Origin: Macrolepiota albuminosa
Lineage: Eukaryota; Basidiomycota; Agaricomycetes; Agaricales; Agaricaceae
NCBI GenBank assembly: GCA_027475525.1
Contig: JAMWFC010000100.1
Location: 518,524 to 582,523, forward strand
DNA length: 64,000 bases
Direction: 5' to 3'
Numbering within the stretch: the stretch's first letter is position 1; each line of letters opens with the position of its first letter. The translations under genes were made by a program, and so were the position numbers. Shown piece by piece: positions 33,600 through 44,597 of the stretch. The notes beneath the pieces are model-generated. The model did not search any database and had not been told where the DNA came from. It was given only the letters and a program-made list of their open reading frames with translations.

Positions 33600-34504
33600 A
33601 TAGGCAATTTATTGCCTCCGTCTAGTCAGTGTCGCCTGACTAGCACCTTCTTTTCCGTGGTAGGGTATCAATGGAGATGTCCATTGCCATTATCTATGGT
33701 CACTCGCACAGCATGAATGGTGGTGCCATCCACAACTATCTTATTCTTCTTGAAATCAAGCAGAACGTTGTGCTTCCTCATATACGGCGTGCCTATAATC
33801 ATGTTGTAATGATCAAAATTTGCTATGTCAAGGTACTCTTTTGTCCTTGATTTTGCACAGGCAATACTTGCCTGCATGCCAAACTGTACTGCAGCTCAAC
33901 TGCCCACAGTGCCCAATTGAAGGAGTAGTGGCTCCTTCAACTCACTGACAGAAATATCGTGCATTTGACAAAACTGAGGTGTCACCCCAGTAGTCGTACT
34001 ACCTGAATCCCACAACGTCCATGCCTTGTGGCCATTCACCTCAATGTACAATGCCAGGCACTCCCTGTCCTCGTGCTTTAATACTGGTCTCACCAGCTTC
34101 TCCGGTGCCTTGCAAAGGTGTACCTTATACACCTTCATGTTGGCTGCTCCAACTGGTTGGTCTAATGTGCTGGCTGGGTAGTCCATCAGAGCTCCCATGA
34201 ATTCTGAGTCTGACTCCCAGGCGTAATAGTCATTGTCATATATGTCAACCTCAATATACTCATCATCCGACAGCCCTTCTACTACAGAGGCGTTCTCATC
34301 CTCTGGTGCTTCAGGACTGAGGTTCTCCACCTCATCGTCTTCCACGTCAGGTTCATTTCCTGAGTCTATCCCTTCAGCATCAGGGATAGCAGTGTGGGCC
34401 GCCTGTACATATGTGCATGGCTTAGCCACCAGCTGTCCACCACTCTCTGGACATGCATTCGCGAAATGCCCAGGTTGGCCACATTTGAAGCACTTATCCG
34501 CCAT
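33600..34504 (-). pseudogene. Element B CCHC knuckle, spacer and aspartic protease
   Basis: Starts at ATG 34504 with the canonical knuckle CFKCGQPGHFANAC. A long acidic spacer with repeated Glu/Asp and Tyr (EYIEVDIYDNDYYAWES) follows. The protease loop LWDSGSTTTGVTPQF lies near 33965-34010, and the FDHYNMIIGTPYM block near 33780-33815. A TGA near 33896 splits the protease between these blocks. The layout equals that of A and C. Confidence 0.8.
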
Positions 34505-34787
34505 GAAAGGGCAAGTTGCTTCAAACTTCAGTGGCCCAGTTGGCAGCTTGGCCTCACCAGCAGCCTGATGTGGCTGAGCACCCTCTCAGCATGGGCTGCT
34601 CTGAACGTCCTGTGCCAGTGCATCCCTACGGTCCACCGGTCAGTTGCTCCTGCCGAGGTGCTGCTCTCACTTCAAACCTTGGGTTTGTATTGCCCACCAT
34701 CTCTTTTTGATGGGCCCAGAAGGTGCCTACCTTCCAAGGCTCAGTCTTTTTCATCAATCAAATCTTTGAGCTATGTAGCCCAAAGTG

Positions 34788-35576
34788 TCATGCTATTTTG
34801 TGGGCTTGTTTGTAGCGCAACGCATGCACTATGAACTCCTCAATGATATTCACTTTGGGCAATAGCCCATCATCGCAAATAAGAGACTCTCTCATTGCGT
34901 CGGGTATCCCATGCAGGAAGGTATTGATCATTACCCAATTGTCTGGGTAAATAGACATATTCTGTGCGTGGTCGATCAAGGTGTCGTAGAAATCTTGAAC
35001 ACCCAATTGTTTGGTGTAGGAGGTTGCAATGAATGCCTCCCGAGCATCCTGCATGGTGGATGCACTCACAAACCAGTTATATAATTCAAGGATTACATTC
35101 TTGAACGTCCATTGCTGTCGTGCACAATTGTAGTGCAAGACATGATGTCAAAACCAGGCCTTGGCTGGTCCATCCAGGAACTCCAGGAGAACAAATACAC
35201 GTTCTCTGTCCAGACGATCCCCCTCATACTGGCATGCTGCCAGATGGTTGCACACATCCATCGTCCAGTTTTCCAAGTCACTAAACTTGGACTCTCCTCT
35301 GTACAGGTGGATGTGTTTTGACTCCGCCTTTTGCGGTTTGATACCTTCGGGGAGGCACAATGCTATGCCTACTGCATCATCAATTATACTACTGAGGCGC
35401 TGGTGCATATTCTCAGTATACACCTTTGTCGCCTCAGTTATTCCAGGCATTTTATTCCTGCCTTCAGCAGGAGGTACCACAGAGAATGCACGTACAGGTT
35501 GGTGACCTGTATAGTGCAATTTCCCTGTGTCATTCCAATGCAGTGGGCTCTCCTGTCTCCCTAGCTCTTCTGTCAC
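34788..35576 (-). pseudogene. gag: Element B gag, capsid region
   Basis: Two adjacent open stretches (35576-35148 and 35138-34788) cover the capsid-like domain seen in A: NWTMDVCNHLAACQYEGD, then WTFKNVILELYNWFVSAS, and GVQDFYDTLIDHAQNMSIYPD. A stop near 35148 interrupts it. This is the RNA-packaging structural protein of the element. Confidence 0.8.
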
Positions 35577-35801
35577 CTGTCTTCCAGGAAATTGACTTGG
35601 ATCCGCTGTGGGCAGGTCCCCTCTCCTAGTGTCAGGCTATTGTGTCCGTTGGATATATTGCCTTCTCATCTCATTGATGGGCATTATCCCATCAAATACG
35701 ATCCTCTGGTCATCTATCCAAGAGTGTTCCTGGCGCTTCAGGTCTTGGTTCCGCATGCGCTGATAAGCTACCCTCTCTGCAAACTTATCTGCCAACAGCA
35801 C

Positions 35802-36881
35802 TCAATTTGTCAGTGGAATATTCTCCACTGATTCCTGTTTTGTGTGAGGGTGCATTGACTCCCCCGTCTCTGGTAGGTTGCTGTCTACCACGGGTATGGT
35901 AGACACCAATTCAGCCGTCAACAGAGGTCTCCTTTGTTGACCTCTGAATACATTTTGCCTCTGTGCTGCAGCGAACCTTGCAGCAAACTGCTCATCAGAC
36001 TCTCCTGCTTGCTGGAGCACATATATATTGCTCATTGCCTCTTCCAGATGGGGAGACAACTCTGGCTTTGCTGAAGGGGGTATATTCAGGATCAAATTTG
36101 CTCCCTCTAGGGTCGAGGCAGCTGATCCTTGATTAGCCTTGCGGTGTATATATGCTTGGGCTTCCAGCTCAAGAATCTGAACATACAACGTAATGTATTC
36201 AACGGTATTCAACTGAGGTATATGATCACCTCTAGCTTGTATCAACCGTATGTGTTTCAGTATATACAGTCCTAGTCGAGCATGCATGATATCCTTTGTA
36301 ATGCTAGGGTATCTTTTCCATAGCATGGCACACTGAACCTGAAGGGTGGACTCACTCCATCCACTCTCTTTGTTGTCGGAAGTTTTGTCTTCCCAATGTA
36401 CTGCCAGCATTCTCTGCTTGGGAATTGTTGTCTCCTGCGGCACTCCAACTTCCTGCTGACATTGCGTCAGTGGAGTGGATTCAGTTGGCACTCTCCAACT
36501 GCCTGCTTCTGGCCTCAGCATCTTCCCCAGGAAGTACAACAAAGGTCTGCAGCCTTCAGTAGAACCCTGAGCACTACTCCTGCTCTGGAACTGTTGCCCT
36601 GACCTCCCAGTCTGCATGGGAAATTTGTGATCCTTGCTGGATTGCTGGTCCAGGTCTTCCACAACTACTCCTGGTCTCGCTGCACCGCTTGGCACAGCTG
36701 TCGGCCACACTTCACTCCATTGCATCTCTCCTGGCATTCTCTGAGGCTGCTGGGAAGGCTCAGCCTCAATATATTCTGACCCAGGACGACCTGGGTCAGT
36801 TACAGCAGATTGAGGATACGCCAACGACTGGTCAATGGTCTCACCATCATGTGTTGGTTCAGCAGATTGATTGGTCTCCAT
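35802..36881 (-). pseudogene. Element B gag N-terminal region
   Basis: 359 codons from ATG 36881, Gln/Ser/Pro-rich at first, then helical (ILELEAQAYIHRKANQG near 36150; MLWKRYPSITKDIM near 36310). The equivalent in C is 43303-43656 plus 55744-55962. It precedes the capsid region on the same strand and is probably the N-terminal part of Gag, although a separate upstream protein cannot be excluded. No known domain is recognised. Confidence 0.6.
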
Positions 36882-37031
36882 CCAATCAGGTGTTGCTACA
36901 TCTCTTTTAATCCAGAAGCATGCATCAAAGAAGTTGATGCACTGTTCAATGCAATCACAGTCTAGGCTATCAGTCTAGACATGTAGTCTTTGTCCATAGT
37001 ATCAGAATTGAATCCAAAAGGTTCACAAAAG
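36882..37031 (-). promoter_or_regulatory. Element B leader with candidate primer-binding region
   Basis: 150 bases between the 5' LTR and the first ATG. The bases just inside the LTR read CTTTTGTGAACC on the minus strand. The candidate C leader starts CTTTTTTGAA, so this start is shared and may be the primer-binding site. It does not match the common initiator-Met tRNA site, and the primer is not identified. Confidence 0.4.
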
Positions 37032-37224
37032 TGAAACAAAGTCAAGTATAAGCTTAGTCTTACGGTCACACCACAGAACCAGATCAGTATATGATTTTAG
37101 TACTATGTGTATGACAGTAAAATTGGCTGCCTTATGTAAGGCAGCCAGCTGGTATGTAAAGAATAATAATACATAATTAATATAATTGTATATTAATTAT
37201 TTGGCTACACTATGATATGTTACA
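37032..37224 (-). repeat. 5' LTR of element B
   Basis: 193 bases, minus-strand ends TGTAACATATC and TTTGTTTCA, with the flanking duplication CACCA at 37225-37229. It carries the same 24-base perfect inverted repeat as the 3' LTR (37124-37147). Short for an 11 kb element. Confidence 0.9.
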
Positions 37225-38899
37225 CACCAGTACTAATGCCAAAGATAATGCCCCACCACTCCATGTGCCTCATTGATCACCTCAGTGATCAATGCATGCT
37301 GCCTAGGCAGGCATAACACCTCAGTGCTATTTGTGCTTGTTGTATAGGATAAGCTATGCTTGACCAAGAATCTCAGGTGATTCTCAGGCTGGGCCATGAC
37401 CTCTACACACAGCTTGTCTGTACTATACGCCCGCTTTACCCTCTCTTAAAACTCATCTTGAGGCAGAATTTGAGGGCTAGGTGCCAATTCCATGGGTGTC
37501 TGCAATGCTTCTGCCAGCACCAGATCACTGATCATTACCCATGCTGCCTTATCACCGAGGTCCCCTCCAGCCCCAGCACTTGTTTTCTTGAGTTGCTCCA
37601 CTTCCATATCCTATTCCTCCTGCTGCTCTTGCAGCTACCTACTACGCTGATGCTCCCAGACCCTCATAGCATGGATATCCATGACATGATCCTTAATCTT
37701 GTGATACTGCTAATACAAAATGTCTTCCCCCTCTGGGTCAATAAGTAGTCACTTTTGAAGTAGTACAACAGACAGTCAGCCACTTTATTGAGATCCCCTT
37801 TGACATAAGTTATGTCAAACTTGTAACGAGACATGTAGTCAATCCATCATTGCTGACGTGGTGACAAGTTTACTTAAGTTTTGAAAAACTCAAGAGCTTT
37901 GTGGTCGGTTATGATATGAATGTCATACCCCATCAACTTGTCCTCCCATTTCAGGAGGGCCTCCAAGATAGCGAGTGTTTTGAGTTCATGCACCACATAA
38001 TTCTGCTGTGCATTGGTGAACTTCTTTGACATGAAGCCTGCTGGTCAATATGACTGCCAAGAGGATCCTTGTCCATACATTGCTCCCACCCCTGTCTTTG
38101 ATGCATCACAAATGAGCCATATTGGTTCATTACATTATAGGTCAATAGGCCTTATGATTAGTGTGCAATCACATATGCATTTAACCATGTCAAAGCAATG
38201 TTGGTGCAGAGGGTGCCATACAAATAGCACCCCATTCTGCATAATAGCCATAAGCGGCTCTGTGTAGGTCATGACATCTGGCAAGAATGTCAAAATGTAG
38301 TTCACTAACCCAACAAAGCGTTGTACATGATTATATGTCCATGGTGTATGCCAGTCCCAAATGCAGTCCAACTTGTCCTGATCAGAGTGTATTTCCTGAT
38401 CATCAATTATATGTCCTAAACAATCTACTCAGTCTGCATACAGTTCACACTTCTTCCACTTCAGATACAGTAAGTTCAAACGCAACTGCTCAAACACTAC
38501 ACAAAGATGCTCCTCATATTCCTTGATGGAGTCAGAGTAAATGAATATGTCATCCAAGTACACATGCATGAACCTCCCAATAACATTGCAGAAAATAGAC
38601 ATCATCAACCTTTGAAAGGTTGCTGGTGCATTGCAGTTGCCAATCTGCATAATATTACTGACATACGTGCTAGTAATAGACAAAAATACTGTCTTCCCCA
38701 CATCACTCTCATGTATGCATACTTGCTCATATGCATCAGTCAGGTCAATTTTTGATCTGACCTTGGCCCTTGCCATGTCCTCCCATATCACCTCCTGATT
38801 TAGCAGTGGAGTCACATCCTTAATGGTGTTGTCATTGTGCTGGCACATGTTCAGCACCATCTGTAGTGTCCCATCTTTCTTTGGTATATACAGAAGTGG
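37225..38899 (-). pseudogene. Element C RT, RNase H and start of integrase
   Basis: RT (38860-38429) has RSKIDLTDAYEQV and an intact YLDD near 38560. RNase H follows (38371 down to about 37750) with GVGAMYGQGSSW and ITDHKALEFF, then a poorly preserved linker and INEAHGVVGH, the start of the integrase zinc domain near 37270. Stops are numerous. The fragment ends at 37225 where B is inserted and resumes at 26132. On the other side it is cut at 38899 by a solo LTR. Confidence 0.8.
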
Positions 38900-39679
38900 T
38901 GTAGTACTTGGTGTGGGTATTACTATTAGTTCTGGGGCTTGCTGGTGTAGAGTATGACTCTCAATTCACACTGACTTGATGATGAAGTTGATGTATTAAT
39001 GTTTTGAGTGCAAATCCTGATCTTCCGGAATGCAGAGGGTTCTCAACAAACTCCAGCCTAAGCAATTCACTCCCTGGGAATCACCGAGCCTTTGCCTATC
39101 AATTGCCTGTCTATTCTCTACTAAACTTGGGCTATTTATACTGTTTTTCTGGTGCACAGACCACTATCTACACATGACCCTTTGTTGTAAACTCCCCAAC
39201 CTCTGGAACATATTTGATAGTCCAATTTCCCTTTTGAGAGGCCTGTTTCGGTGCACCAATTCCACCATTCAACTTCTGGTTCCATCATTCTTCTGGATGT
39301 CTCTGATTGCCACTTCCCCATTTGCTTGAGCTCCATTTAGCACGATCCCATTCATAGATCCTTCTTTCCCCTTTTGGTTGTGTCATTGTCAGATCTGATC
39401 TTTGATCCAGATCACCACAATTTGATCCCATTTTGTCACTTCTGCCAGCTCCCATGCTTCCCCTCCCCATTACAGTGGTTGGACTATTGTTGAGCTGATA
39501 GTTTGAGCTGGTCCCTGCCTGTTGTTCTGTACTTTTCTGTGTATTTATTGGGGTGTTTTTGGAGATATAATTTGTTGAGACTGCTACCAGGAGGCTTACA
39601 GTTTTCAGCCCATAATTAAATGTTTATTTTGACTTCTGGTGCATGGTGTGTCCCTGACTGCTGGTACAGCGTCATATCA
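38900..39679. repeat. Solo LTR of a further element family (family E)
   Basis: 780 bases starting TGTAGTACTTGG and ending CGTCATATCA. It interrupts the C pre-RT region; GTGG flanks both sides. Its last 70 bases recur in reverse at 63924-64000, ending at the same ATATCA/GTATCA terminus, which fixes one boundary. Both orientations read TG...CA, so strand is undecided. No internal sequence is present. A CTATTTATA box lies near 39127. Confidence 0.75.
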
Positions 39680-40660
39680 GTGGTGTGGCCTGTGATGTGG
39701 GTCTCGCTTCCCATCAGTGTGCCTTGAGGTAGCAGTTTGTTTTTTCTTGCAACTGCTGCTGCAAGGCCATTGGGCATGGTGGCAGATGATACTTATATTG
39801 TTTAGCATCATCAATGAGGTTAATCTCATGGTTAACCTCATGCCAAGGGGTCAGCTCCTCCTTGGTCCCTTTCACTATATCAGCAAACTCTTCCTGCCAC
39901 TGCTTGCACAACCTTGGAATATTGTCCCCAGATAACACAGTTGTCTAGCCCTTGCCCTTGTCATGCCTTGACCCCTGCAGAGGTCTTATTCTGCCACTCG
40001 GTCTCAGGGCAAGACTCTGCCCCTGGCTCCTGCTGTACTTTTTTCTTAGCATTTGCAGTCACTCCTTACTATCATTCAGTATGGCTAGTTGCACCGTTGC
40101 AGCAGTCTTTGCTCTCATTGACACTGAATTCCTGTCAAGCCACACCTCCTCTGTAGCCAATATCTCATTGTTTGTTGCCTGCCAATAGGCCTCAGTTCTA
40201 AGTACCCATGACCATCTTTTCGAAGCACATATAGATGCCACTAGCTCATTCCATTCCTGGGGCATTCGAGGATCAAATGCCCAATCAAAAGGTGGTGAAG
40301 ACACTGGCCGGTCCCATAGAGATTGGTCTGAAACCTTGCTAATACTCTCGTCATCTGGTACTCTCCCCTTCTTGGGAGCCTCTGGCTCTTTATTGCTTAT
40401 CAAGTCCTCAACCTTTACCTTAGACAATGTGGGCTGGCACTCATCCTTCCCTGAATGCTTGCTTCTACAGTTTTTTTCACCCAATTTCCTCTTCTTTGTG
40501 CCTACTGCATCCGCAGCTGGCTCCTGTCCTCTCTGAGCACGTTTGTACTTAGCCTACTCATCCTCAGATAAGATGAGTGCCCCATATCCCTCGGGTAAGC
40601 TTTCCCAAGGCTGCTTCTCCTCCAGCTCCTCCACCATAGCCCTGTGCAGCCCCAAGTGTG
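39680..40660 (-). pseudogene. Element C pre-RT region
   Basis: Pol sequence between protease and RT. The stretch 39938-39714 has LCKQWQEEFADIVKGTKEEL and HEINLIDDAKQYKYHLPPCP, and 40484-40059 has FDPRMPQEWNELVAS; both match B (32780-33253) and the first matches A (2310-2693). Several stops. It continues into RT at 38899 once the solo LTR is removed. Confidence 0.7.
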
Positions 40661-40661
40661 G

Positions 40662-41591
40662 TCACTCTTTGCCCACTGCCTGGAGTGCCTGTCCTGCTTG
40701 GTTCTGCTCCATCACCTGTTGGCATCGGATTTTGTCACTGGAGTTGTCCAGTGCAATACACACTGCTAGAAGGTCAACCCCAGCCACAACAACCTTGTTG
40801 TTGTAAAAATCAAGCACTGCACGGTGCTTGCACATATACGGTATCCCAATAATCATGTTGTACTGGTCAAAGTTTGCCACATCAACATACTCTACACTTG
40901 ATGATCCAGGGACGGATATCTCTAGGTTTGCCCTGAACTGCACTGCAGCTTGACTACCCACTGTGCCCAACTGCAATGTAATAGGTTGTTCAAGTTGCTG
41001 AACAGCCAAGACATGTACCTGACAAAACTGGGGGGTCACCCCAGTTGTGGTACTCTCTGAGTCCCACAGCATCCACACCTCATGGCATCCCACCTTCACA
41101 TATGTGGCCAGACATTCCTTGTCTTCCTGCCATAGTCTTGACTGTGCCAATTTACAAGCTGATTTACAAAGTTTCACCTTGTGAACCTTCATCTGTCCTG
41201 CTCCCAGCTGCATACTGTCCTCATCTTCAGGATAGTCTGTGAGGGCCATCAAAAACTCTGACTCTGCTGAACTCACATAGAGCTCAGCATCATATATATC
41301 TACCTCTACATACTCATCTCCATCAACAGTTATCATTCCCCCTTCATTCTCAGATGGTCCATCCTTGATGAGATGGATGCTCTCCTCATCCTCCTCAGAG
41401 TCCAGCTCCTCATCTGCATCATCTGTGGACTTGTCTGCAGCTGCATGCGCCACGCACATGTATGCTTTTGGCTTAACCCCACCCTGCCCCTTTTTAGGAC
41501 AGGCACTTGCATAATGTCCTTTTTCACCACATGCATAGCAAGTTACATCACATTTTTCACCTGACCCTCTAGGGCCTGCTCCATGCTCCAT
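40662..41591 (-). pseudogene. Element C CCHC knuckle, acidic spacer and protease
   Basis: A 309-codon open stretch. The knuckle CYACGEKGHYASAC is near 41500-41540, then an acidic spacer (DADEELDSEEDEES) and protease. The active-site loop reads LWDSESTTTG near 41055: the glycine of the Asp-Ser-Gly triplet is Glu, which should abolish catalysis. FDQYNMIIGIPYM lies near 40850. Although open, the product would be an inactive protease. Confidence 0.8.
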
Positions 41592-41800
41592 GCACGCTTT
41601 GCAATTACCCTTGGCCTTAGGTCAATTGACTCCTTGCTCCTCAAGCTGGGCCTTAAGCCTGCTGGGCTTAAGTCGGTTAGGTCCAGTCAGTGCTCACCTC
41701 ACCACAAACCTGGGGCTGTGATTGCACTCCATCTCTGATTTTTTAACCAGAAAAGTACCAATTATCCTAGCTTGATATGGATCCCCCAGTATAGGAGAGG

Positions 41801-43727
41801 TCAACCCTTTCTCCCTCGAGCTATGATGTCAAAATGGCAAGCAGTCTTCAATGCTTGCTCATAATGTATTGTGTGCACTATGAATTCCTCAACTTTATTC
41901 ATTTCAGGAGATAATCCATCATCATGGATTAACACTTGTCTCATCTCCACAGAGATGCCTTTTAAAAAGGTTTTGCACACTGTCCAGGCATCAGGATAAA
42001 TGGCCATGTCCTGCATGTGGTCCACCAAGGTATCATAGAACCCTTGTACCCCTAGAGCCTTAGTATACACTGATGAATAAAAGGCCTCATGCACATCCTG
42101 CATTGTGGATGCACTCACAAATCAATTGTATAGTTCAAGGATCACATCCTTGAAAGTCCAATGCTGTCTAGCCCTATTAAAATGCAGGACATAGTGGCAA
42201 AACCACTGCTTTGTGGATCCATCCAGGAATTCTGGTAATACAAATATTTGTTCTTTGTCCATATGATCTCCTCCATACAGACATGCTGCCAAGTAGTAGC
42301 ATATATCCATAGTCCAGTCCTCTAGTTTGCTGAACCTGGATCCACCTTTGTAAGGTTGAATATGCTTTGGGTTGGCTCTTCATGGTTTGATTCCTTCAAG
42401 TAACTGAAGAGCAATCCCCACTGCATCATCAATTATGCTCACCAAGTGTCAATGCATGATGTCCGTATAGGCCCTGGTGGCCTCATTCATACCCAGAGTT
42501 TTATTCTGTCCTTCAGCAGGACTGAACATTGAAAAGGCACATACAGGGCAGTTCACCAATTCCCTTGTGCTCTGTGACCTCTGACACCACAGGCCAGACT
42601 GACCTGGATGCCCTTCCACTCCCACACCACATACTTGTGGTTCACAGTATCGGATGCTGTCCTCGCTTCCTTCCCTGGTAAGCTGACCCTTGAGAGTTTG
42701 TGCCACAAACTCCCACCTCATTTTGTCAATGGGCTGAGGCCCATTGAATGAAATTCCCTGGTTGTTGATATGTGAGTATCCTTGCCCACATCAATCCTGC
42801 ATTCACATCCTTTGGAATGCAACCTGATCCTGAAATGTATCTGCCAGTGGTATCCTGGCAGGCACTACTGGATCCTTGGCTTCTTGTTTCACCTGTGGTG
42901 ACAGTACTCCTTTGGGTACTGTCTCCAGCTGCACCTGTGTAGCTGGCCTCAATGTCATGGTCTCAGCCATGGATGTAGCTGCAGCTCAATAGCCAGCAAG
43001 CCTCTGCTCTGCCGCCACTTGCAGCTAGTATTGATCCAGAGTTTTCCCTGCCTGCTGAGGTGCAAATATATTGCTGAAGGCCTCCTCAATATGTGGAGAG
43101 CTCCCTCTTCCTGCAGATATTATAGGAACTAATTCCGCTTCAGCTGGAGTGGATGCTGTAGACCTGCAATGAGCTCTATGGTTGAGATAGCTCTGAGCTT
43201 CCAATTCAAGGATCTGGGTATATTGATTCCTAACTCCAGGATTGAGTCACCTCTTGCTTGCAATAATTGCATGTGCTTGTTCACATACAGCTTCAGCCTA
43301 GCTCACATCAATAGTTTGCTTATCTCTGGGTACCTTGCCCAGAGCATAGCTATTTGCACATTGAGGGTTGCTTCATAGCATCCATTCTTGTCTTCATTAG
43401 ACATATTATCAACCACTGTGGGCTGCTGCCATTTCTTACCTGTCATCTGCAACAAAGCTGCTAGCCATTGCCTCCCAGGTCGTCGACCCAGTGGAGTCGA
43501 TTCTGATATATTTTTCCATGGTGTCTTCTGAGGAAATTCCTTTTGCCTACCTTCAGCGCTTGCCCAAGCCTCTCCCACTATTCTGGGGGCCCCTGCCCTA
43601 AAGAGAGATGGTTTTTTTCCTTCTTGTGGGACCACCACTGGGGTTCTCAATGCCAAGAATCACACAGGTGCCCTTTGAGGTACCTATATTATAGGTGGTG
43701 ACTCACTAGACACTCTGACCTCCCTCC
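41801..43727 (-). pseudogene. gag: Element C gag, central and C-terminal parts
   Basis: Capsid blocks are split over 42122-42383 (MDICYYLAACLYGGDHMD, WTFKDVILELYN) and 41801-42118 (FYDTLVDHMQDMAIYPD). Upstream, 42449-42721 has the NEMRWEFVAQT segment, and 43303-43656 is the N-terminal region. The part from 43656 is in register with 55962-55744 after removing element F plus one 5-base duplication. Stops separate most blocks. Confidence 0.75.
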
Positions 43728-44467
43728 TGTCAGGTTCCGCTGAGTCGGGGGCCTTCCGGGAAAGCAACGCCCTTACAATGCGGACTTGATCTACGAATAC
43801 TCAGGTGTCTGGAACTCCGGGGCTAGGACTCCGGGGTTCAAAACAAGGACAGGCGTAATCCCGGGAGAGGGGACTAGAGTCCGGGAGTTTTGGGTTGGGG
43901 GTGGCTGAGAGTTAGAGGGGGTCAAGTCGTGAACCGGAGGTTCTAAGACGAGACCAAGTTAGTAACTTAAGAGTCGCGAAGTGCGTACCAAACTTATAGC
44001 ACGCAAATACTAAGGCGTGCCAGTCAAAGCGTACCAAACAAGGCGTACTAGTCAAACAAAGGGCACGCAGTATCCAAGTAACAGTTATGCAATATCAAGA
44101 CTGGCGAATACAACAAGGAACTACGCTATAAGTACTACGGGACCGGGTCTCGGGGGTTCCGGGATGTCTGGGATGGGTTCCGGGGGTCATTGAGTAGTGG
44201 CAGGGGCTGTATACCGGGATCGCATGTGTGGGGCACGCGATCAATTGGTGCGGATGGAGCCGTGATGCGTGACACGTGATGGCCGGCACGGGTTGCGTGA
44301 TCTGATCGTTGATTGGGGCTGGTGACGGCTGATGGCGGTCCTTGATGCGCGTGATGGCAGTGTCGGCGGTTGTGATGGCGGGGCGTGTCCTGTGGGGTCG
44401 GAGGGAGGGTCCCGGAGGGTGTTCCGGGGTTGTCCCGGGGTGGGCCCGGAGGGGAGGGGTCGTGACA
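43728..44467 (-). repeat. 3' LTR of element F
   Basis: Plus-strand ends TGTCAGGTTCCGC and GGGGTCGTGACA, 740 bases, matching 55003-55743 and 52919-53718. Left flank CCTCC is one half of the target duplication. It contains the same AATATCAAGACT (plus strand) segment near 44090 that pairs with the primer-binding site. Confidence 0.93.
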
Positions 44468-44480
44468 TCACCCCCCCCTC
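44468..44480 (-). promoter_or_regulatory. Polypurine tract of element F
   Basis: The minus strand reads GAGGGGGGGGTGA directly before the LTR start TGTCACG, as expected for the plus-strand primer. Element D has a very similar tract, ending GGGGGTGA. Confidence 0.8.
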
Positions 44481-44597
44481 AGCGCCGAGACCCTCCGAGG
44501 CGCGCGTAGCCAGTGGTTCGGACCGGGGGTCAACCGTGGGATCCGGCACCTGACCTGCCACGTATCGAAAAAAAAAATTTTACCGTCAAGTTCAACC

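Larger units (their letters stand above)
26133..37224 (-). mobile_element. Element B: complete Gypsy element with third ORF, nested in C
   Basis: Both 193-base LTRs are present (26133-26402 including a 77-base duplication, and 37032-37224), with termini TGTAACATATC and TTTGTTTCA on the minus strand. Flanks are CACTA on the left and CACCA on the right; comparison with B's own integrase shows that the uninterrupted C target read GGCCACCAGTA, so the duplication is CACCA with one change. Order on the minus strand: leader, gag, knuckle and protease, RT and RNase H, integrase with chromodomain-like tail, third ORF, hairpin, polypurine tract and LTR. This complete copy shows that the third ORF lies inside the element. 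Coding regions carry several stops and frame changes. Confidence 0.9.

Noticed and set aside
36980..37031. Initiator-Met tRNA primer-binding site in element B
   Set aside because: A TCTGATAC string is present near 37000, but in the wrong orientation and too far from the LTR edge.
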